DNA from: Cellulophaga sp. BC115SP
GTDB taxonomy: Bacteria > Bacteroidota > Bacteroidia > Cytophagales > Spirosomataceae
Assembly: GCF_009905545.1 (NCBI RefSeq)
Contig: NZ_JAAALB010000006.1
Location: 124,001-188,000 of the forward strand
Direction: 5' to 3'
Length of the DNA: 64,000 nucleotides
Shown here: piece after piece, positions 53,051 to 62,106 of the stretch
How the letters are laid out: the number at the start of each line of letters is the position of its first letter
Position numbering within the stretch: position 1 is the stretch's first letter
Notes under the pieces: model-generated
What the model saw: the letters and a program-made list of their open reading frames with translations, nothing else
Told to the model about the DNA's origin: nothing
Databases searched by the model: none
Made by a program: the position numbers and the translations under genes

Positions 53051-53164
53051 TTTGTATGAAAAGTTAGTTTATTATTTCAATTTTAGAGAAAATAAAAAAC
53101 TTCAGCAACAATTTATATAGAAATATTTACTATTTCTGATTAAGAGGCTTTTAGCGCTATTTAT

Positions 53165-53172
53165 CAAAAATA
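53165..53172 (-). promoter_or_regulatory. Candidate -7 box (TATTTTTG) of the DUF3857 operon
   Basis: This is an exact minus-strand TAnnTTTG match 115 bp before the first gene. The surrounding DNA is very AT-rich, so chance matches are likely. Confidence 0.3.
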
Positions 53173-53219
53173 TTTTTGCTTATTTTATATACTTTTTTTT
53201 AGATTTTTTACAGATTAAA

Positions 53220-53261
53220 AAACACCCTAACGTTTAATATTTAAACGCTTCTGGAGTGTTT
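53220..53261. terminator. Nested hairpin at the start of the next gene
   Basis: AAACAC pairs with GTGTTT, and inside CGTTTAA pairs with TTAAACG. On the minus strand a TTTTTT follows, as in a terminator, although no minus-strand gene ends here. On the plus strand it would cover the first possible GTG start at 53256. Confidence 0.45.
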
Positions 53262-53270
53262 ATACTGATT

Positions 53271-53876
53271 GTGTCGCCAGAGCTACCAGATTTTATTGAA
53301 TATGACAATAAAAGAGTAACACAATCGGAGATAAATAACCTCCTCGAAGAGCTACAAAAAGCCTTAGAAACTGGTACAAAAACCTTATTTGAACATGAAC
53401 AAAGGGTTTCGGCGCTTAGTTTTCAACGTGCCACGGCGCAGGGGCAAGGACAACAATATGAAGCAGCATTATCATTACTCCTAGAAACCCAACAGCTACA
53501 TGAGCAAAATTATGAGTTAGTTCAACAAATATATGGTGCCTTACAGTTTACTCATGTGAATACACCATTTGAGGAAATCATAAAGTATTTCGAAGATTTT
53601 CTACCAATTGAAAAACAGCTTAAATCAGCCCTTCAACACTTACTCGAAGTCGAGCGTTGGCAGACATATTGGGAAGCAGAAGACCGAGTATCGTGTCAAA
53701 CGTTTTTGGATGGAACTTTTGTGTATTTCAGCAATCCCGAATATGACACAAAAGCACTGAATAGTCTTTTTACGGCTATACAAATCTTTGAAAAAATGGA
53801 ATGGAAGGTGTTTTTTGAAGAAAAACGAAGCTTTTTACAGGAGCAATTATTATACCTGAAAGAAGTGTTGAATTAA
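53271..53876 (+). CDS. Hypothetical helical protein with non-ATG start
   Basis: This protein of about 201 residues has no ATG near its beginning; GTG at 53271 (VSPELPDFIEYDNKRV) or GTG at 53256 are the choices. The rest is strongly helical and charged, with segments like SEINNLLEELQKALETGTKT and YEAALSLLLETQQLHEQNYE, and an acidic middle. Its codon pattern looks genuinely coding. I do not recognise the family; a TPR-like or helical-bundle protein is possible. It ends 4 bp into the convergent histidine kinase gene. Confidence 0.6.
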   Translation: MSPELPDFIEYDNKRVTQSEINNLLEELQKALETGTKTLFEHEQRVSALSFQRATAQGQGQQYEAALSLLLETQQLHEQNYELVQQIYGALQFTHVNTPFEEIIKYFEDFLPIEKQLKSALQHLLEVERWQTYWEAEDRVSCQTFLDGTFVYFSNPEYDTKALNSLFTAIQIFEKMEWKVFFEEKRSFLQEQLLYLKEVLN

Positions 53877-55819
53877 ACTATTTCCTCTGTTGGCATAGGA
53901 ATATTAAATGATACGATAAATTCTGTACCGATATTTTCCTCACTTTTTACCGAAATACTAGCATCATTAAGATCAGCAAACTGTTTGACAAGACTTAAAC
54001 CTATCCCTAGCCCCTTTTCATATTTGGTTCCATACGTTGATATCCCTTTACCTGTCATCGTAAATAATTGTGAGAGTTTTTCTGGTGACATTCCAATCCC
54101 ATTATCTTTCACAATTACAAACAAATGGGTTGAGTTTTTTTGATATAGTATTTCTACCTTTCCTTGAGGCTTGGTAAATTTGATGGCATTGGCTACAAGA
54201 TTCTGAAAAAGGATATGTACTTGGTCTGGGTCGGCATAGATATATACAGGCTCAGTATACTCGTGTGTAAGCGAGATTTGTTTGTTTTCGGCAGTATTAC
54301 TAAACACCTCTATAATCTGTTCCATTTTTTGACTCAAACAGAACTCTTGCTTTTGGGTTTTTAGACCTTCTTTTTGACTATTAGCCCAAGTCAGCAAATG
54401 GTCTATCATTTCGGAGGTGGCACTTACCTGTTCATAGATTTTATCTAAAATCATTTCCTTTTCAGCTTCACCCAAATAACCTGTTTTAAACATTCTAAAA
54501 CTTGCTAAAATGGTAGCAAAAGGCGAGCGCAAATCATGACCTATAATCGAAAAAAGCTTATTTTTTGTTCTATTTGACTCCAAAAGCTCTGCATTCTGTT
54601 TTTCAATCAAGTGGCTTTGGGCTAAAATCTGTTCAGATTTTTCCTGAATATCATCATACAAGCGCTGTTTTTTACGCGTATTCCAAATATTTAATCCTAA
54701 AATAATAAATAAAGATGCCGAAACCGAAGCGATTAATATCATCAGCATTTGGCTATTAGCGGCCTTTTGCTGTACTACCTGATTTCTACGCATCAGAGCA
54801 TCATTTTCGGCCTGCTTACGCTTGAGGGATAAGCTCGTTAACTCTATTTCTGTTTTTTCGTTAGAAAGACTATCACTATACTGTTTTTCTAACGTTTGAT
54901 ATCTGTAGGCTAATGCATCTTTTCCTGCAGCGTGATAAGCTTCATGAAGTACCTTAAGCGCCATGTGGATATCCCAAAGCGTATTGGTTTTTTGGGCAAG
55001 TTCTAAACCTTTATGGGCATACGAAACGGCATCGTTGTACTTCTTTTTTGAATATAAACATTTGGCTAAACCTGTGTAGGCAAAGCTATTCTCCCAATCA
55101 TTCTGATACTTTGGATTCTTAATGACAGACGTATAATAAAAAACAGCTTCCTCTGAACGACCTTTCGAACAATAGAACTCTCCTAAACGATTGTTACTCA
55201 TCGCAATAAGATGCTCATCATTATTTTTGATAGCAAGTTTTTTGGATAACTGAATATAGTAATAAGTACTATCTGATTGCTTGAGATCTTTACTCGCCAG
55301 AGCTAGATTGAAGTAGTTTGCTGCTAACCGTTGGGTGTTATTGAGCTTTTTATTCAGACTAATGGCGGTGTATAGTTCTTTTTTTGCTGGAATATATTTC
55401 TTTTGAGCAAGATAAATAAGCGCCAGAAGATTAGTCATACTAGCTTTACCATCCAAATCATGAATGTAGTCACTGATGGCTGAAGATTTTAGAAGATATC
55501 TTAACGAAAGTTCATAATCACATTTGACATAATAATATCGAGCAAGATTGGCAAGAGCCGTTGTTTGCCCTTTATCATATTTGATTTTTTCAGCAAGAAT
55601 AAAAGCAGTATTTGAGAGTTTTATCGTATTTGCTGATGCACTTTGCATGTATTCATAGCCTATCGAATTTAGTAATTTAACAGCATTTGAATCTGGTGCT
55701 TGAGTAATACGAACAGAATCCCTTTTCCACACCAAAAGTAAGCTATCTAGCTTTTTTTGTTGTGAAAAAATTAAGTATGGATTTAGAAAGACGGTTATCA
55801 GTATTAATCGTAAAAACAT
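53873..55819 (-). CDS. TPR-containing sensor histidine kinase
   Basis: This 648-residue protein has a signal peptide (1-20), about six tetratricopeptide-like repeats in a periplasmic sensor (50-310), a coiled region, one membrane helix (about 357-377) and a cytoplasmic kinase. The kinase has an H box SIIGHDLRSPF (H428), N box QNLVANAIKFT, G1 DNGIGM and a G2-type GLGIGLSLV. There is no receiver domain, and no response regulator is adjacent, so its partner is elsewhere. Its stop overlaps the convergent gene by 4 bp. Confidence 0.92.
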   Translation of the reverse strand: MFLRLILITVFLNPYLIFSQQKKLDSLLLVWKRDSVRITQAPDSNAVKLLNSIGYEYMQSASANTIKLSNTAFILAEKIKYDKGQTTALANLARYYYVKCDYELSLRYLLKSSAISDYIHDLDGKASMTNLLALIYLAQKKYIPAKKELYTAISLNKKLNNTQRLAANYFNLALASKDLKQSDSTYYYIQLSKKLAIKNNDEHLIAMSNNRLGEFYCSKGRSEEAVFYYTSVIKNPKYQNDWENSFAYTGLAKCLYSKKKYNDAVSYAHKGLELAQKTNTLWDIHMALKVLHEAYHAAGKDALAYRYQTLEKQYSDSLSNEKTEIELTSLSLKRKQAENDALMRRNQVVQQKAANSQMLMILIASVSASLFIILGLNIWNTRKKQRLYDDIQEKSEQILAQSHLIEKQNAELLESNRTKNKLFSIIGHDLRSPFATILASFRMFKTGYLGEAEKEMILDKIYEQVSATSEMIDHLLTWANSQKEGLKTQKQEFCLSQKMEQIIEVFSNTAENKQISLTHEYTEPVYIYADPDQVHILFQNLVANAIKFTKPQGKVEILYQKNSTHLFVIVKDNGIGMSPEKLSQLFTMTGKGISTYGTKYEKGLGIGLSLVKQFADLNDASISVKSEENIGTEFIVSFNIPMPTEEIV

Positions 55820-56027
55820 CAGTTAGTACTTAGAGTATTGTAAACTCGGAATCAAAAGTAAGTTACAGAGTTTTTCCGAAAACACAAGCATTATTAAGCA
55901 GTCAAAATTCTTCATTTTTATTTTTTCACCTTTTTTAACGAAGAATAAACCAATTATATGAACAAAATAAAACATTAAAAATAAAATAGAATACGAACGC
56001 CTTTTAATAAGATTCATTTTTTATCAT

Positions 56028-56063
56028 AAAATAGGGCTTAAAAAATTATTTCTAAGCCCTATT
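56028..56063 (-). terminator. Intrinsic terminator of the M24 peptidase gene
   Basis: AAATAGGGCTTA pairs with TAAGCCCTATTT around a 12-nt loop, 10 bp after the stop. The rest of the gap to 55820 holds only a weak small frame that I reject. Confidence 0.8.
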
Positions 56064-56072
56064 TCTTATACA

Positions 56073-57428
56073 TTACTGCCCTAAATGTTCTACTTTTTGC
56101 CTCCTCGGAATGGTCAGCAGAGTTTTCTGTCGTCCATCGATATAGTGTACTTTTCCATTGATAAAAAGTCCCTGCTCTTCTAACATTACACGTACCTCTT
56201 TATTGCCCCATTCAGGGATTTTTACCTTGGCATTTAGTTCGACAGCATAGGCTGTATTCTCATTAATGGAGTACTCTCCCGTACCAGGCACACCACCTTG
56301 CATATCCCACATACCAATGGCAGGACCAGCTGCGTGTCCATGATACCCTACTGGGTGCGAATAAATCTGAGCAACCACACCATCTTGTTCGGCTTTGCGT
56401 AAGGATAATGCCAAGATTTGGTTCCCTGTCATTCCCACCTTAAAAAAGCCAGTCATGATATCCTGTAGTCTATTGCCAGCTGAAAACGCTTTATTCAAAT
56501 AATCGGGTACTTGTTTTTCGTCTGGACGCAACACATACGCCATTTCTTGAACATCGGTATTAAGACGCAAATACGTAATCCCAAAATCACAATGCAATAA
56601 ATCACCCGGCATAATCACCTCCACGTCGGGGCGACGGTCATACGGCCAGTTGACTTTGTCTGGGTCGGGGCGTTGAATGTCTACCGTTGGGTGAAACCAT
56701 GTATCAAGCTTCAAGTCTGCCACTCGCTCACGCAAATACCACACCACATCGTCGGTAGTAGTAACGCCAGGAATAATGACTTTTTCAGAAAATGCCTCTG
56801 CAATGATTTGATGAGTGATTCTGTCTAACATCTCATACAACGCAATTTCACGTGGCGTACGAGTTTCGAGCCAGCCTACACAGAGGCGTTCGGCAGAAGT
56901 GACTTTATTTTTGTATTCAGCAGGCATATTGCTCATCAAAGCTTCATGTTCCGAATGGCTCAAACCATCGGCATGTGCATATTGCTCTGACACGTCCAAT
57001 GCGATTTTCTTAGGCTTTCTTTCTTCGATGATTTGAATCAGGCGCTTCCATTGATTCGCTTCTTTTTCGGGTTGCCAAGCCGATTTAAAGATGGTACCCA
57101 CATTATAGCGAGCCACAGCCAAAGCCTCAAGGCCTTGTGATTCGCCTTTGTCATAAATAACCAAAATTGTACGGCGACGAGCATTGAGCCAAGTGGATGG
57201 CAACATGGTTTTGATAACAGGATCTTCGTTATATTCTCTGGCAATGATGACCCACATATCGATTCCATTTTTGCGCATCAGATTAGGCAATACGCTTTTG
57301 AAACGTTCATCAAGCAATTCATCCTGTAATACAGCACGTTCTTTCAGCGGTAAAATTTTAGGAACTTCTTGGGAAAAGGCAGGAGCAATACCAAGCAGTA
57401 TTGCCAGTAATAGGACAATTTTTCTCAT
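56073..57428 (-). CDS. Secreted M24 family peptidase (Xaa-Pro aminopeptidase-like)
   Basis: This 451-residue protein is read from the ATG at 57428 (MRKIVLLLAILLGIAPAFSQ, a signal peptide); an ATG 36 bp upstream would spoil it. It has a creatinase-like N-terminal domain (about 25-190) and a C-terminal pita-bread M24 domain with metal ligands in LHCDFGITYLRLNTD (two Asp), VGYHGHAAGP (His), AVELNAK (Glu) and MLEEQG (Glu). It should cleave N-terminal residues, perhaps before proline, in the periplasm. Confidence 0.9.
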   Translation of the reverse strand: MRKIVLLLAILLGIAPAFSQEVPKILPLKERAVLQDELLDERFKSVLPNLMRKNGIDMWVIIAREYNEDPVIKTMLPSTWLNARRRTILVIYDKGESQGLEALAVARYNVGTIFKSAWQPEKEANQWKRLIQIIEERKPKKIALDVSEQYAHADGLSHSEHEALMSNMPAEYKNKVTSAERLCVGWLETRTPREIALYEMLDRITHQIIAEAFSEKVIIPGVTTTDDVVWYLRERVADLKLDTWFHPTVDIQRPDPDKVNWPYDRRPDVEVIMPGDLLHCDFGITYLRLNTDVQEMAYVLRPDEKQVPDYLNKAFSAGNRLQDIMTGFFKVGMTGNQILALSLRKAEQDGVVAQIYSHPVGYHGHAAGPAIGMWDMQGGVPGTGEYSINENTAYAVELNAKVKIPEWGNKEVRVMLEEQGLFINGKVHYIDGRQKTLLTIPRRQKVEHLGQ

Positions 57429-57565
57429 GATAGTTTTGAAGTAAGTGAGGGTGAAAAACACCACAATTTGTTGATAGTGTGAATTTTCCCTAAATCTAAA
57501 CCAGAATCATGAGTTTTGAAAATAGGAGAGCTATGTTGGACGATGTAATTATTTGAATAAGGCTA

Positions 57566-57598
57566 CTTTTACTGAATTTTGTGGAAATTCAGTAAAAG
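57566..57598 (-). terminator. Hairpin with perfect 14-bp arms
   Basis: CTTTTACTGAATTT and its complement flank a 5-nt loop, 30 bp after the stop of the DUF4262 gene and upstream of the M24 gene. Confidence 0.75.
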
Positions 57599-57627
57599 GA
57601 TATTTACGAACAACCTAAAGAAAATCT

Positions 57628-58389
57628 TTATTCCTCCTCATACTCTTCTAGTAAATTTCTTTCCCATTCTTCACCAACGGATGCTCTTTCGGCTTCTTCG
57701 CCGTATTCTAGGTCAAAAATCTCATTTAAGGTCTGGTCACTGCGGACTATCTCAGAAAGAGCTACCACCCGTATGTCTTCGGGCATTTGGTCACCCGTCA
57801 AAAACTGCCAATCTCCATCATGATCATGTACCACCCTTAAAATCGGTTTATGTTCTTCGAGCCATTGACGAGTCGTAAAAATGCTCAAATTGTGAGGTTC
57901 ATTAAATTTGAATTCTACGTTTCTGTCGAGTAAAGGCTGTTTGTACAAAAACTCCTCTTCAAAATTTTCCTCCCAAGGGAATAAGTCGTTTCGGTCAGTC
58001 CAAATAAGCTCTAAAGCAGTAAACGTCTCACCTTGATAGTAGTTTAGCCCTGCACCAAAGTAGTATTCCAAATTACTTTGGTCAACAGTTAAAAAAGTAG
58101 CTTTACTGTCTTGAAAAATGTCTGTATAAATCTTTCCGTCTTCGAATATTGTTCCATTTTTAATCATAGACGCGATGTCATTGATTATTTCATGACCTAA
58201 ACTGCTAGACAATCCAAAACAAATAATTTCTGGATGTTGGTACGTTTGAGTCAAGCCAATACTGTAAGAAAAAGAAGGTGAATAGTCGGTTGAGGTAACC
58301 GATATTACCTGAAGTCCAAATTGCACAATATCTTGCTTGGTTCGTTCCAGTAAGTCGTTTTTATTGATACAGTTATGTTCGTTTTTCAT
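57628..58389 (-). CDS. DUF4262 protein with C-terminal extension
   Basis: Residues 1-150 of this 253-residue protein match DUF4262 (FGLQVISVTSTDYSPSFSYS, then IGLTQTYQHPEIICFGLS and the INDIASMIKNG helix). Residues about 175-253 add a second module (DGDWQFLTGDQMPEDIRVVA, LNEIFDLEYGEEAERA, EEWERNLLEEYEEE) of the kind found as small immunity-like or DUF2185-type units. No secretion signal. Function unknown; such proteins are often encoded near polymorphic toxin loci, though no toxin is seen here. Confidence 0.75.
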   Translation of the reverse strand: MKNEHNCINKNDLLERTKQDIVQFGLQVISVTSTDYSPSFSYSIGLTQTYQHPEIICFGLSSSLGHEIINDIASMIKNGTIFEDGKIYTDIFQDSKATFLTVDQSNLEYYFGAGLNYYQGETFTALELIWTDRNDLFPWEENFEEEFLYKQPLLDRNVEFKFNEPHNLSIFTTRQWLEEHKPILRVVHDHDGDWQFLTGDQMPEDIRVVALSEIVRSDQTLNEIFDLEYGEEAERASVGEEWERNLLEEYEEE

Positions 58390-58449
58390 TTTAAAAGCAA
58401 CCTAAGCATTAATTTAGAATCAAGCAATAATGTAAGATAAGATTGAATT

Positions 58450-58583
58450 ACTAAGCTTTGGGCTATAAGCCATAGGCATTATGCTAAATGTCTCCATTAT
58501 TTCATAAGAAGCACTTTTTAACTTTTAACCTATGACATAAAGCTTAAAGCAGGTAAAATTGGTTTAATTTTGCCACCTACTTA
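58450..58583 (-). repeat. Dispersed repeat family B, inverted copy
   Basis: The reverse complement opens TAAGTAGGTGGCAAAATTAA and continues GCTTTAAGCTTTATG, AGGTTAAAAGTTAAAAAG, TATGAAATAAT, TAATGCCTATGGCTTATAGC, in the same block order as 32495-32636. It is the best model of the uninterrupted form of the copy at 42.2 kb. Confidence 0.6.
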
Positions 58584-59066
58584 CATCTGTTTCACAAAAT
58601 AGGGACTTGAGGTGCTGCTGCGAGCTTCCCAAACTTTTTTGCCATTGAGCCAAATCACTTGCTGTGCTATGCCACATGGATTTCTCTCAAAGGAAGCCTC
58701 TAGAGTATCTATATCAGCATTACTCCATTGAATATAGGTGATTGGTTTTTCTACCGTTTCTGCATGATTGAGACTAACGCCAATTCTATATCTAGCTTCA
58801 TCATCACGTTTATAGATTCTAAACCCTGAAGGATTATCTGCCATTGGATTACTTACTTCTTGGCTTTTCCCATTGACAACGAAGAGGATTTTAATGCCTG
58901 AGACTGGCAAACGGTTGGGATTGGATGGATTTAGTAAATCCTCATTTTGGGCATTAATTACCGAAAAGTCTACATTAGCTGAAATATTATAACAAAGCGG
59001 TACATCATCGATAGTGCTACAAGCCACAAAAAAAGAAGAGAGGATGATTAATAATAGGTTTTTCAT
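58581..59066 (-). CDS. Putative lipoprotein
   Basis: This 161-residue protein is read from the ATG at 59066 (MKNLLLIILSSFFVACST), giving a lipobox FVAC with Cys16. An ATG 60 bp upstream is less likely. The mature part is a small beta-rich domain (PVSGIKILFVVNGKSQEVSN, then FRIYKRDDEARYRIGVSL and QQVIWLNGKKVWEARSS). I do not recognise the family. A TATATTTG box at 59143-59150 is a possible promoter, and its 3' end abuts a family B repeat. Confidence 0.7.
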   Translation of the reverse strand: MKNLLLIILSSFFVACSTIDDVPLCYNISANVDFSVINAQNEDLLNPSNPNRLPVSGIKILFVVNGKSQEVSNPMADNPSGFRIYKRDDEARYRIGVSLNHAETVEKPITYIQWSNADIDTLEASFERNPCGIAQQVIWLNGKKVWEARSSTSSPYFVKQM

Positions 59067-59142
59067 AGGTATTGTGTTTAAGTTTTGATAAGTGTTGATT
59101 AAATTTTTTATAATCTTAAAATACAATGCATTTTACTTAATC

Positions 59143-59150
59143 CAAATATA
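59143..59150 (-). promoter_or_regulatory. Candidate -7 box (TATATTTG) of the lipoprotein gene
   Basis: This is an exact minus-strand TAnnTTTG match 77 bp upstream of the ATG. Confidence 0.4.
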
Positions 59151-59268
59151 GAACAATAGGGTTTAAAAACTGATAATTATCCTATCAAATACTGGAAAAC
59201 TATTATACGGAATATGTCTGTTGATACAACAAAAAATATATTTATGATGAAGTAAATTGGCTGAATTA

Positions 59269-59306
59269 GCCTCATAGAAAATCGCTGATTACTCTTCTCT
59301 ATGAGG
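59269..59306 (-). terminator. Hairpin after the alpha/beta hydrolase gene
   Basis: CCTCATAGA pairs with TCTATGAGG around a 19-nt loop, 28 bp past the stop. Confidence 0.6.
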
Positions 59307-59333
59307 TTCTATTCATAGCCATACAAATTACTT

Positions 59334-60092
59334 TCAGTCATTTAAAAACGATACTAAATAGTTTTGAATCTCTTTGCGTTGCTCATCTGTGGCATCATCA
59401 TCCATATCATTATGTTTGGTGTTGGCTAAGGTGATTATTCTGGCACCAATCTTTTTTCTTTCTTCTTCCGTCGGCAAAACTCCTTCGTCTGCTGGTTGGT
59501 CGCTCGATCGTAGGGAATATACTTGGGGCTTAGCCGTTCTTGGCAATGCCATTCTTCTATTGTCTAAGGTTATAATCTTATGCACTATATTAGGATATTT
59601 TTGCGGGAACAAAGCCGTCATATCTCCCCCATTAGAATGCCCGATCAAGGTAATTTGATGATAATCTAGTTCAGGATGCGTCTTTTGAAGTTCATTAATC
59701 ACAAACAGAATATTGTCGGCACCACGTTCCCAAAAAGGTCGTCGCACGATTTGAGGCTTACCTGTCGAGGGTATCAAACTATCTGTAGCAAGCTCGTGCT
59801 GAATACTAACGACAAAGAATCCTTTTGAAGCCAAGAACTCTGTCAAGTAAGAATACATCAGGTAATCTCCTCCTCTGTTTTGTCCATAACCATGACTAAA
59901 AATTACCAGTCTTTGCTTAGGAGTTTTCTTAACAGTTTTGGATTGGTAAATAGCAATAGGGATTTCTCGTTTTCGAGCTTGGTCATACCATTTCAGTGTA
60001 TCAGGGCTAAAGTTGCTTTCTGACTTAAAAGCAATAGGTTTACTCAAATCTGTAAAAAAGCTTATGATGAGAACAAAAAGCAATTGATTCAT
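59334..60092 (-). CDS. Secreted alpha/beta hydrolase
   Basis: This 252-residue protein has an N-terminal hydrophobic signal (MNQLLFVLIISFFTDLSKPI). The fold is alpha/beta hydrolase with oxyanion region FSHGYGQNRGG, nucleophile elbow LIGHSNGGDM and a C-terminal HNDMDDD region for the His. It resembles dienelactone-hydrolase or chlorophyllase-like esterases. It lies 24 bp downstream of the metalloprotease gene on the same strand, so the two are probably co-transcribed. Substrate unknown. Confidence 0.82.
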   Translation of the reverse strand: MNQLLFVLIISFFTDLSKPIAFKSESNFSPDTLKWYDQARKREIPIAIYQSKTVKKTPKQRLVIFSHGYGQNRGGDYLMYSYLTEFLASKGFFVVSIQHELATDSLIPSTGKPQIVRRPFWERGADNILFVINELQKTHPELDYHQITLIGHSNGGDMTALFPQKYPNIVHKIITLDNRRMALPRTAKPQVYSLRSSDQPADEGVLPTEEERKKIGARIITLANTKHNDMDDDATDEQRKEIQNYLVSFLND

Positions 60093-60116
60093 TAGGTTGT
60101 GGGGTTATGATGGCGT

Positions 60117-61418
60117 TTAGGGTATCTCCAAGGTTAAGTTTCCATTCTGAGTATTTTTAGCATTTTCAGGAACTGACTGCCAGTTATCGCCATTAATCAC
60201 AAACTTAAACTCGTGATTCTTTTCTTTCAGCTTAGACAGCGGTAGTGAAAACTGATAAATATTATTTGCAATATTCGTCATTTTATAGTCCAAATTTTGG
60301 GGATTCCAGCCATTAAATGTTCCTGCTATTGTGATGTATTGCACTTGAGATTTGTCGATATTTTTAGGCAATTCGAAGGTAAATACAACTTGACTCTTTT
60401 CTAGCTTATAACCATATTGGATTAACTTGACTCCTTTTTTATGCTCGATAACTTTCGTAAACGACATATTTTGAATCAACTTTAAATCGCTTTTAGGAAC
60501 ATACCCAGACTTAAGTAAGAAAGCTCGAGCTTTTTCATCTGTACTAACATCCATTTCAATAATATCCTTGATAGCTTGCTTTTTGTCTGTCGAACGGTCA
60601 TAATAGGATTTACAAATTTTGTATCCCATAAAATACCCTAAATCTTTCATTTGAAGACCATTGATATTTCTCCCTTTGGTACCGCAAAGCCAATCAAAAA
60701 ACTTACCTTTTTCATTAGAAGCAATAAACTTTTTAAACTCCTTCCAAACAGCTTTTTCATGCTGATAACCAAAATCAATATACCCATTGGGATAAGAATC
60801 TCGTAAGTTTTTTTGATTAATCACTTCTGCTATAAAATCACAAGCCCCTTCATTCAAACAATGCGCTAAAAGGGCATTGTTTGATTTTTTTTGCAGTGTA
60901 TGAACATATTCATGCAGTACAATACTTACGGCCCAATCTGGTTTTTCACTCGCAACTACTTCAGAACCAATAAACAAATTATTTCCTTCAGGGCGTCCTC
61001 CAAACATACCCAACCCAAATACAAAATATACATTTCCTTCTACAAAATCAGGATACTGCTCTTTGAAGTACTTGAATTTAGGTTCTAAGATTCTCATTTG
61101 AGAAGGAAGATTATTTAGATAAGGGCGTATTCTGATAATGTTTTCCTTGCTTTGCGTCATTAAATCCACCCAGTGTTTTGCTGTAGCAATTTTGCCACCA
61201 TCAACCGAATGAGTAATGGCATATTTGACACCCAAACTTCCTCTATCCAAGTATAATTGTTGCACGAAAGCAATTTGCTTTTCTTGGTCTGTTGTAGTTT
61301 GTACACTATCAAATGCTTGGAAAAAATTGTCGATATCTTTCGTATGAAAAACAGTTTGAGCATGAATGGTTGTGGCAAAAAGAAGAGAACATAAGTAGAG
61401 CCAACATTTTCTTTTCAT
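60117..61418 (-). CDS. HExxH metalloprotease-like protein with C-terminal CBM48-like domain
   Basis: This 433-residue protein is read from the ATG at 61418 (MKRKCWLYLCSLLFATTIHAQ, signal peptide). It has a zincin motif VLHEYVHTLQ (HEYVH) and a downstream third-ligand glutamate in LNEGACDFIAE, as in gluzincin/DUF2268-type peptidases. Residues about 335-433 form an AMPK/CBM48-type E-set module (YITIAGTFNGWNP, then HEFKFVINGDNWQSVPENA). The combination suggests a secreted peptidase attached to glucan or glycogen-like polymers. The start and domains are read directly; the role is inferred. Confidence 0.82.
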   Translation of the reverse strand: MKRKCWLYLCSLLFATTIHAQTVFHTKDIDNFFQAFDSVQTTTDQEKQIAFVQQLYLDRGSLGVKYAITHSVDGGKIATAKHWVDLMTQSKENIIRIRPYLNNLPSQMRILEPKFKYFKEQYPDFVEGNVYFVFGLGMFGGRPEGNNLFIGSEVVASEKPDWAVSIVLHEYVHTLQKKSNNALLAHCLNEGACDFIAEVINQKNLRDSYPNGYIDFGYQHEKAVWKEFKKFIASNEKGKFFDWLCGTKGRNINGLQMKDLGYFMGYKICKSYYDRSTDKKQAIKDIIEMDVSTDEKARAFLLKSGYVPKSDLKLIQNMSFTKVIEHKKGVKLIQYGYKLEKSQVVFTFELPKNIDKSQVQYITIAGTFNGWNPQNLDYKMTNIANNIYQFSLPLSKLKEKNHEFKFVINGDNWQSVPENAKNTQNGNLTLEIP

Positions 61419-61502
61419 AGTTTGAGGAGTTTTTGGTTTATTAAGCATTCGGCAATCATATACGCTAAGTTAAAAATTGTAATCTCCTTCACCTAAGGTT
61501 AT

Positions 61503-62030
61503 TCATGCTTTATGAATATCCCCTACTCTAAAAGACCATTCTGTATGAATATCAAGATGTTGGCGTAAAAGCATATTGAGTTGTGCAGTATGGTGCTGGG
61601 TATGTCGGAGATTATAAAGTATGATTTCCAACATCGGATAATCCATATCCTCAGGCTCGTCGCCTTCTTTGAATCTCTCCTGTAATTCTTCCTCTGTCAA
61701 ACCTTCCACAAGCTGTTTGCACTTCTCTCTGCTATGTTCAAGGTATTTTACGATTTCTTGTTTACTGTAATCTCGGTCAGGAATAAAATCCCCGATTGAC
61801 TCTTCTGGTCTATCTTGTTCATCCTTTTGAGTAAAAGAAAGCATAGGAGAAAAATCACTCGGAGGAATAGTTGAATAGTAATCCAGAAATATGGCACTAT
61901 GAAAAGCAATATAGTAAAAACGTCTATGAGTAGTAAAAAAATCATCAGGACAGCTTGACACAACATTGATGAGCATATCAATGCTTGCACCAAACTGATT
62001 CCATAGTATTTGTTGGAGGGTTTTGTACAT
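61503..62030 (-). CDS. DinB family protein
   Basis: This 175-residue four-helix bundle protein is read from the ATG at 62030 (MYKTLQQILWNQFGASIDML). It has likely metal-binding histidines in FHSAIFLDYY and in NLRHTQHHTAQLNMLL, the standard DinB/YfiT triad spacing. DinB-like proteins include thiol-dependent transferases. Substrate unknown. Stand-alone gene. Confidence 0.83.
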   Translation of the reverse strand: MYKTLQQILWNQFGASIDMLINVVSSCPDDFFTTHRRFYYIAFHSAIFLDYYSTIPPSDFSPMLSFTQKDEQDRPEESIGDFIPDRDYSKQEIVKYLEHSREKCKQLVEGLTEEELQERFKEGDEPEDMDYPMLEIILYNLRHTQHHTAQLNMLLRQHLDIHTEWSFRVGDIHKA

Positions 62031-62106
62031 GAGAAGGTGTTTTAGATAATTGAAACGTAGACTATTTCTACATTGAATTGAACAGCATTTCAAGACTTAC
62101 ATCCTC

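Noticed and set aside
55823-56017. 64-codon hydrophobic frame just upstream of the histidine kinase gene
   Set aside because: AT-rich with many Leu/Phe/Ile codons expected by chance; no recognisable features beyond hydrophobicity. A leader peptide cannot be excluded.
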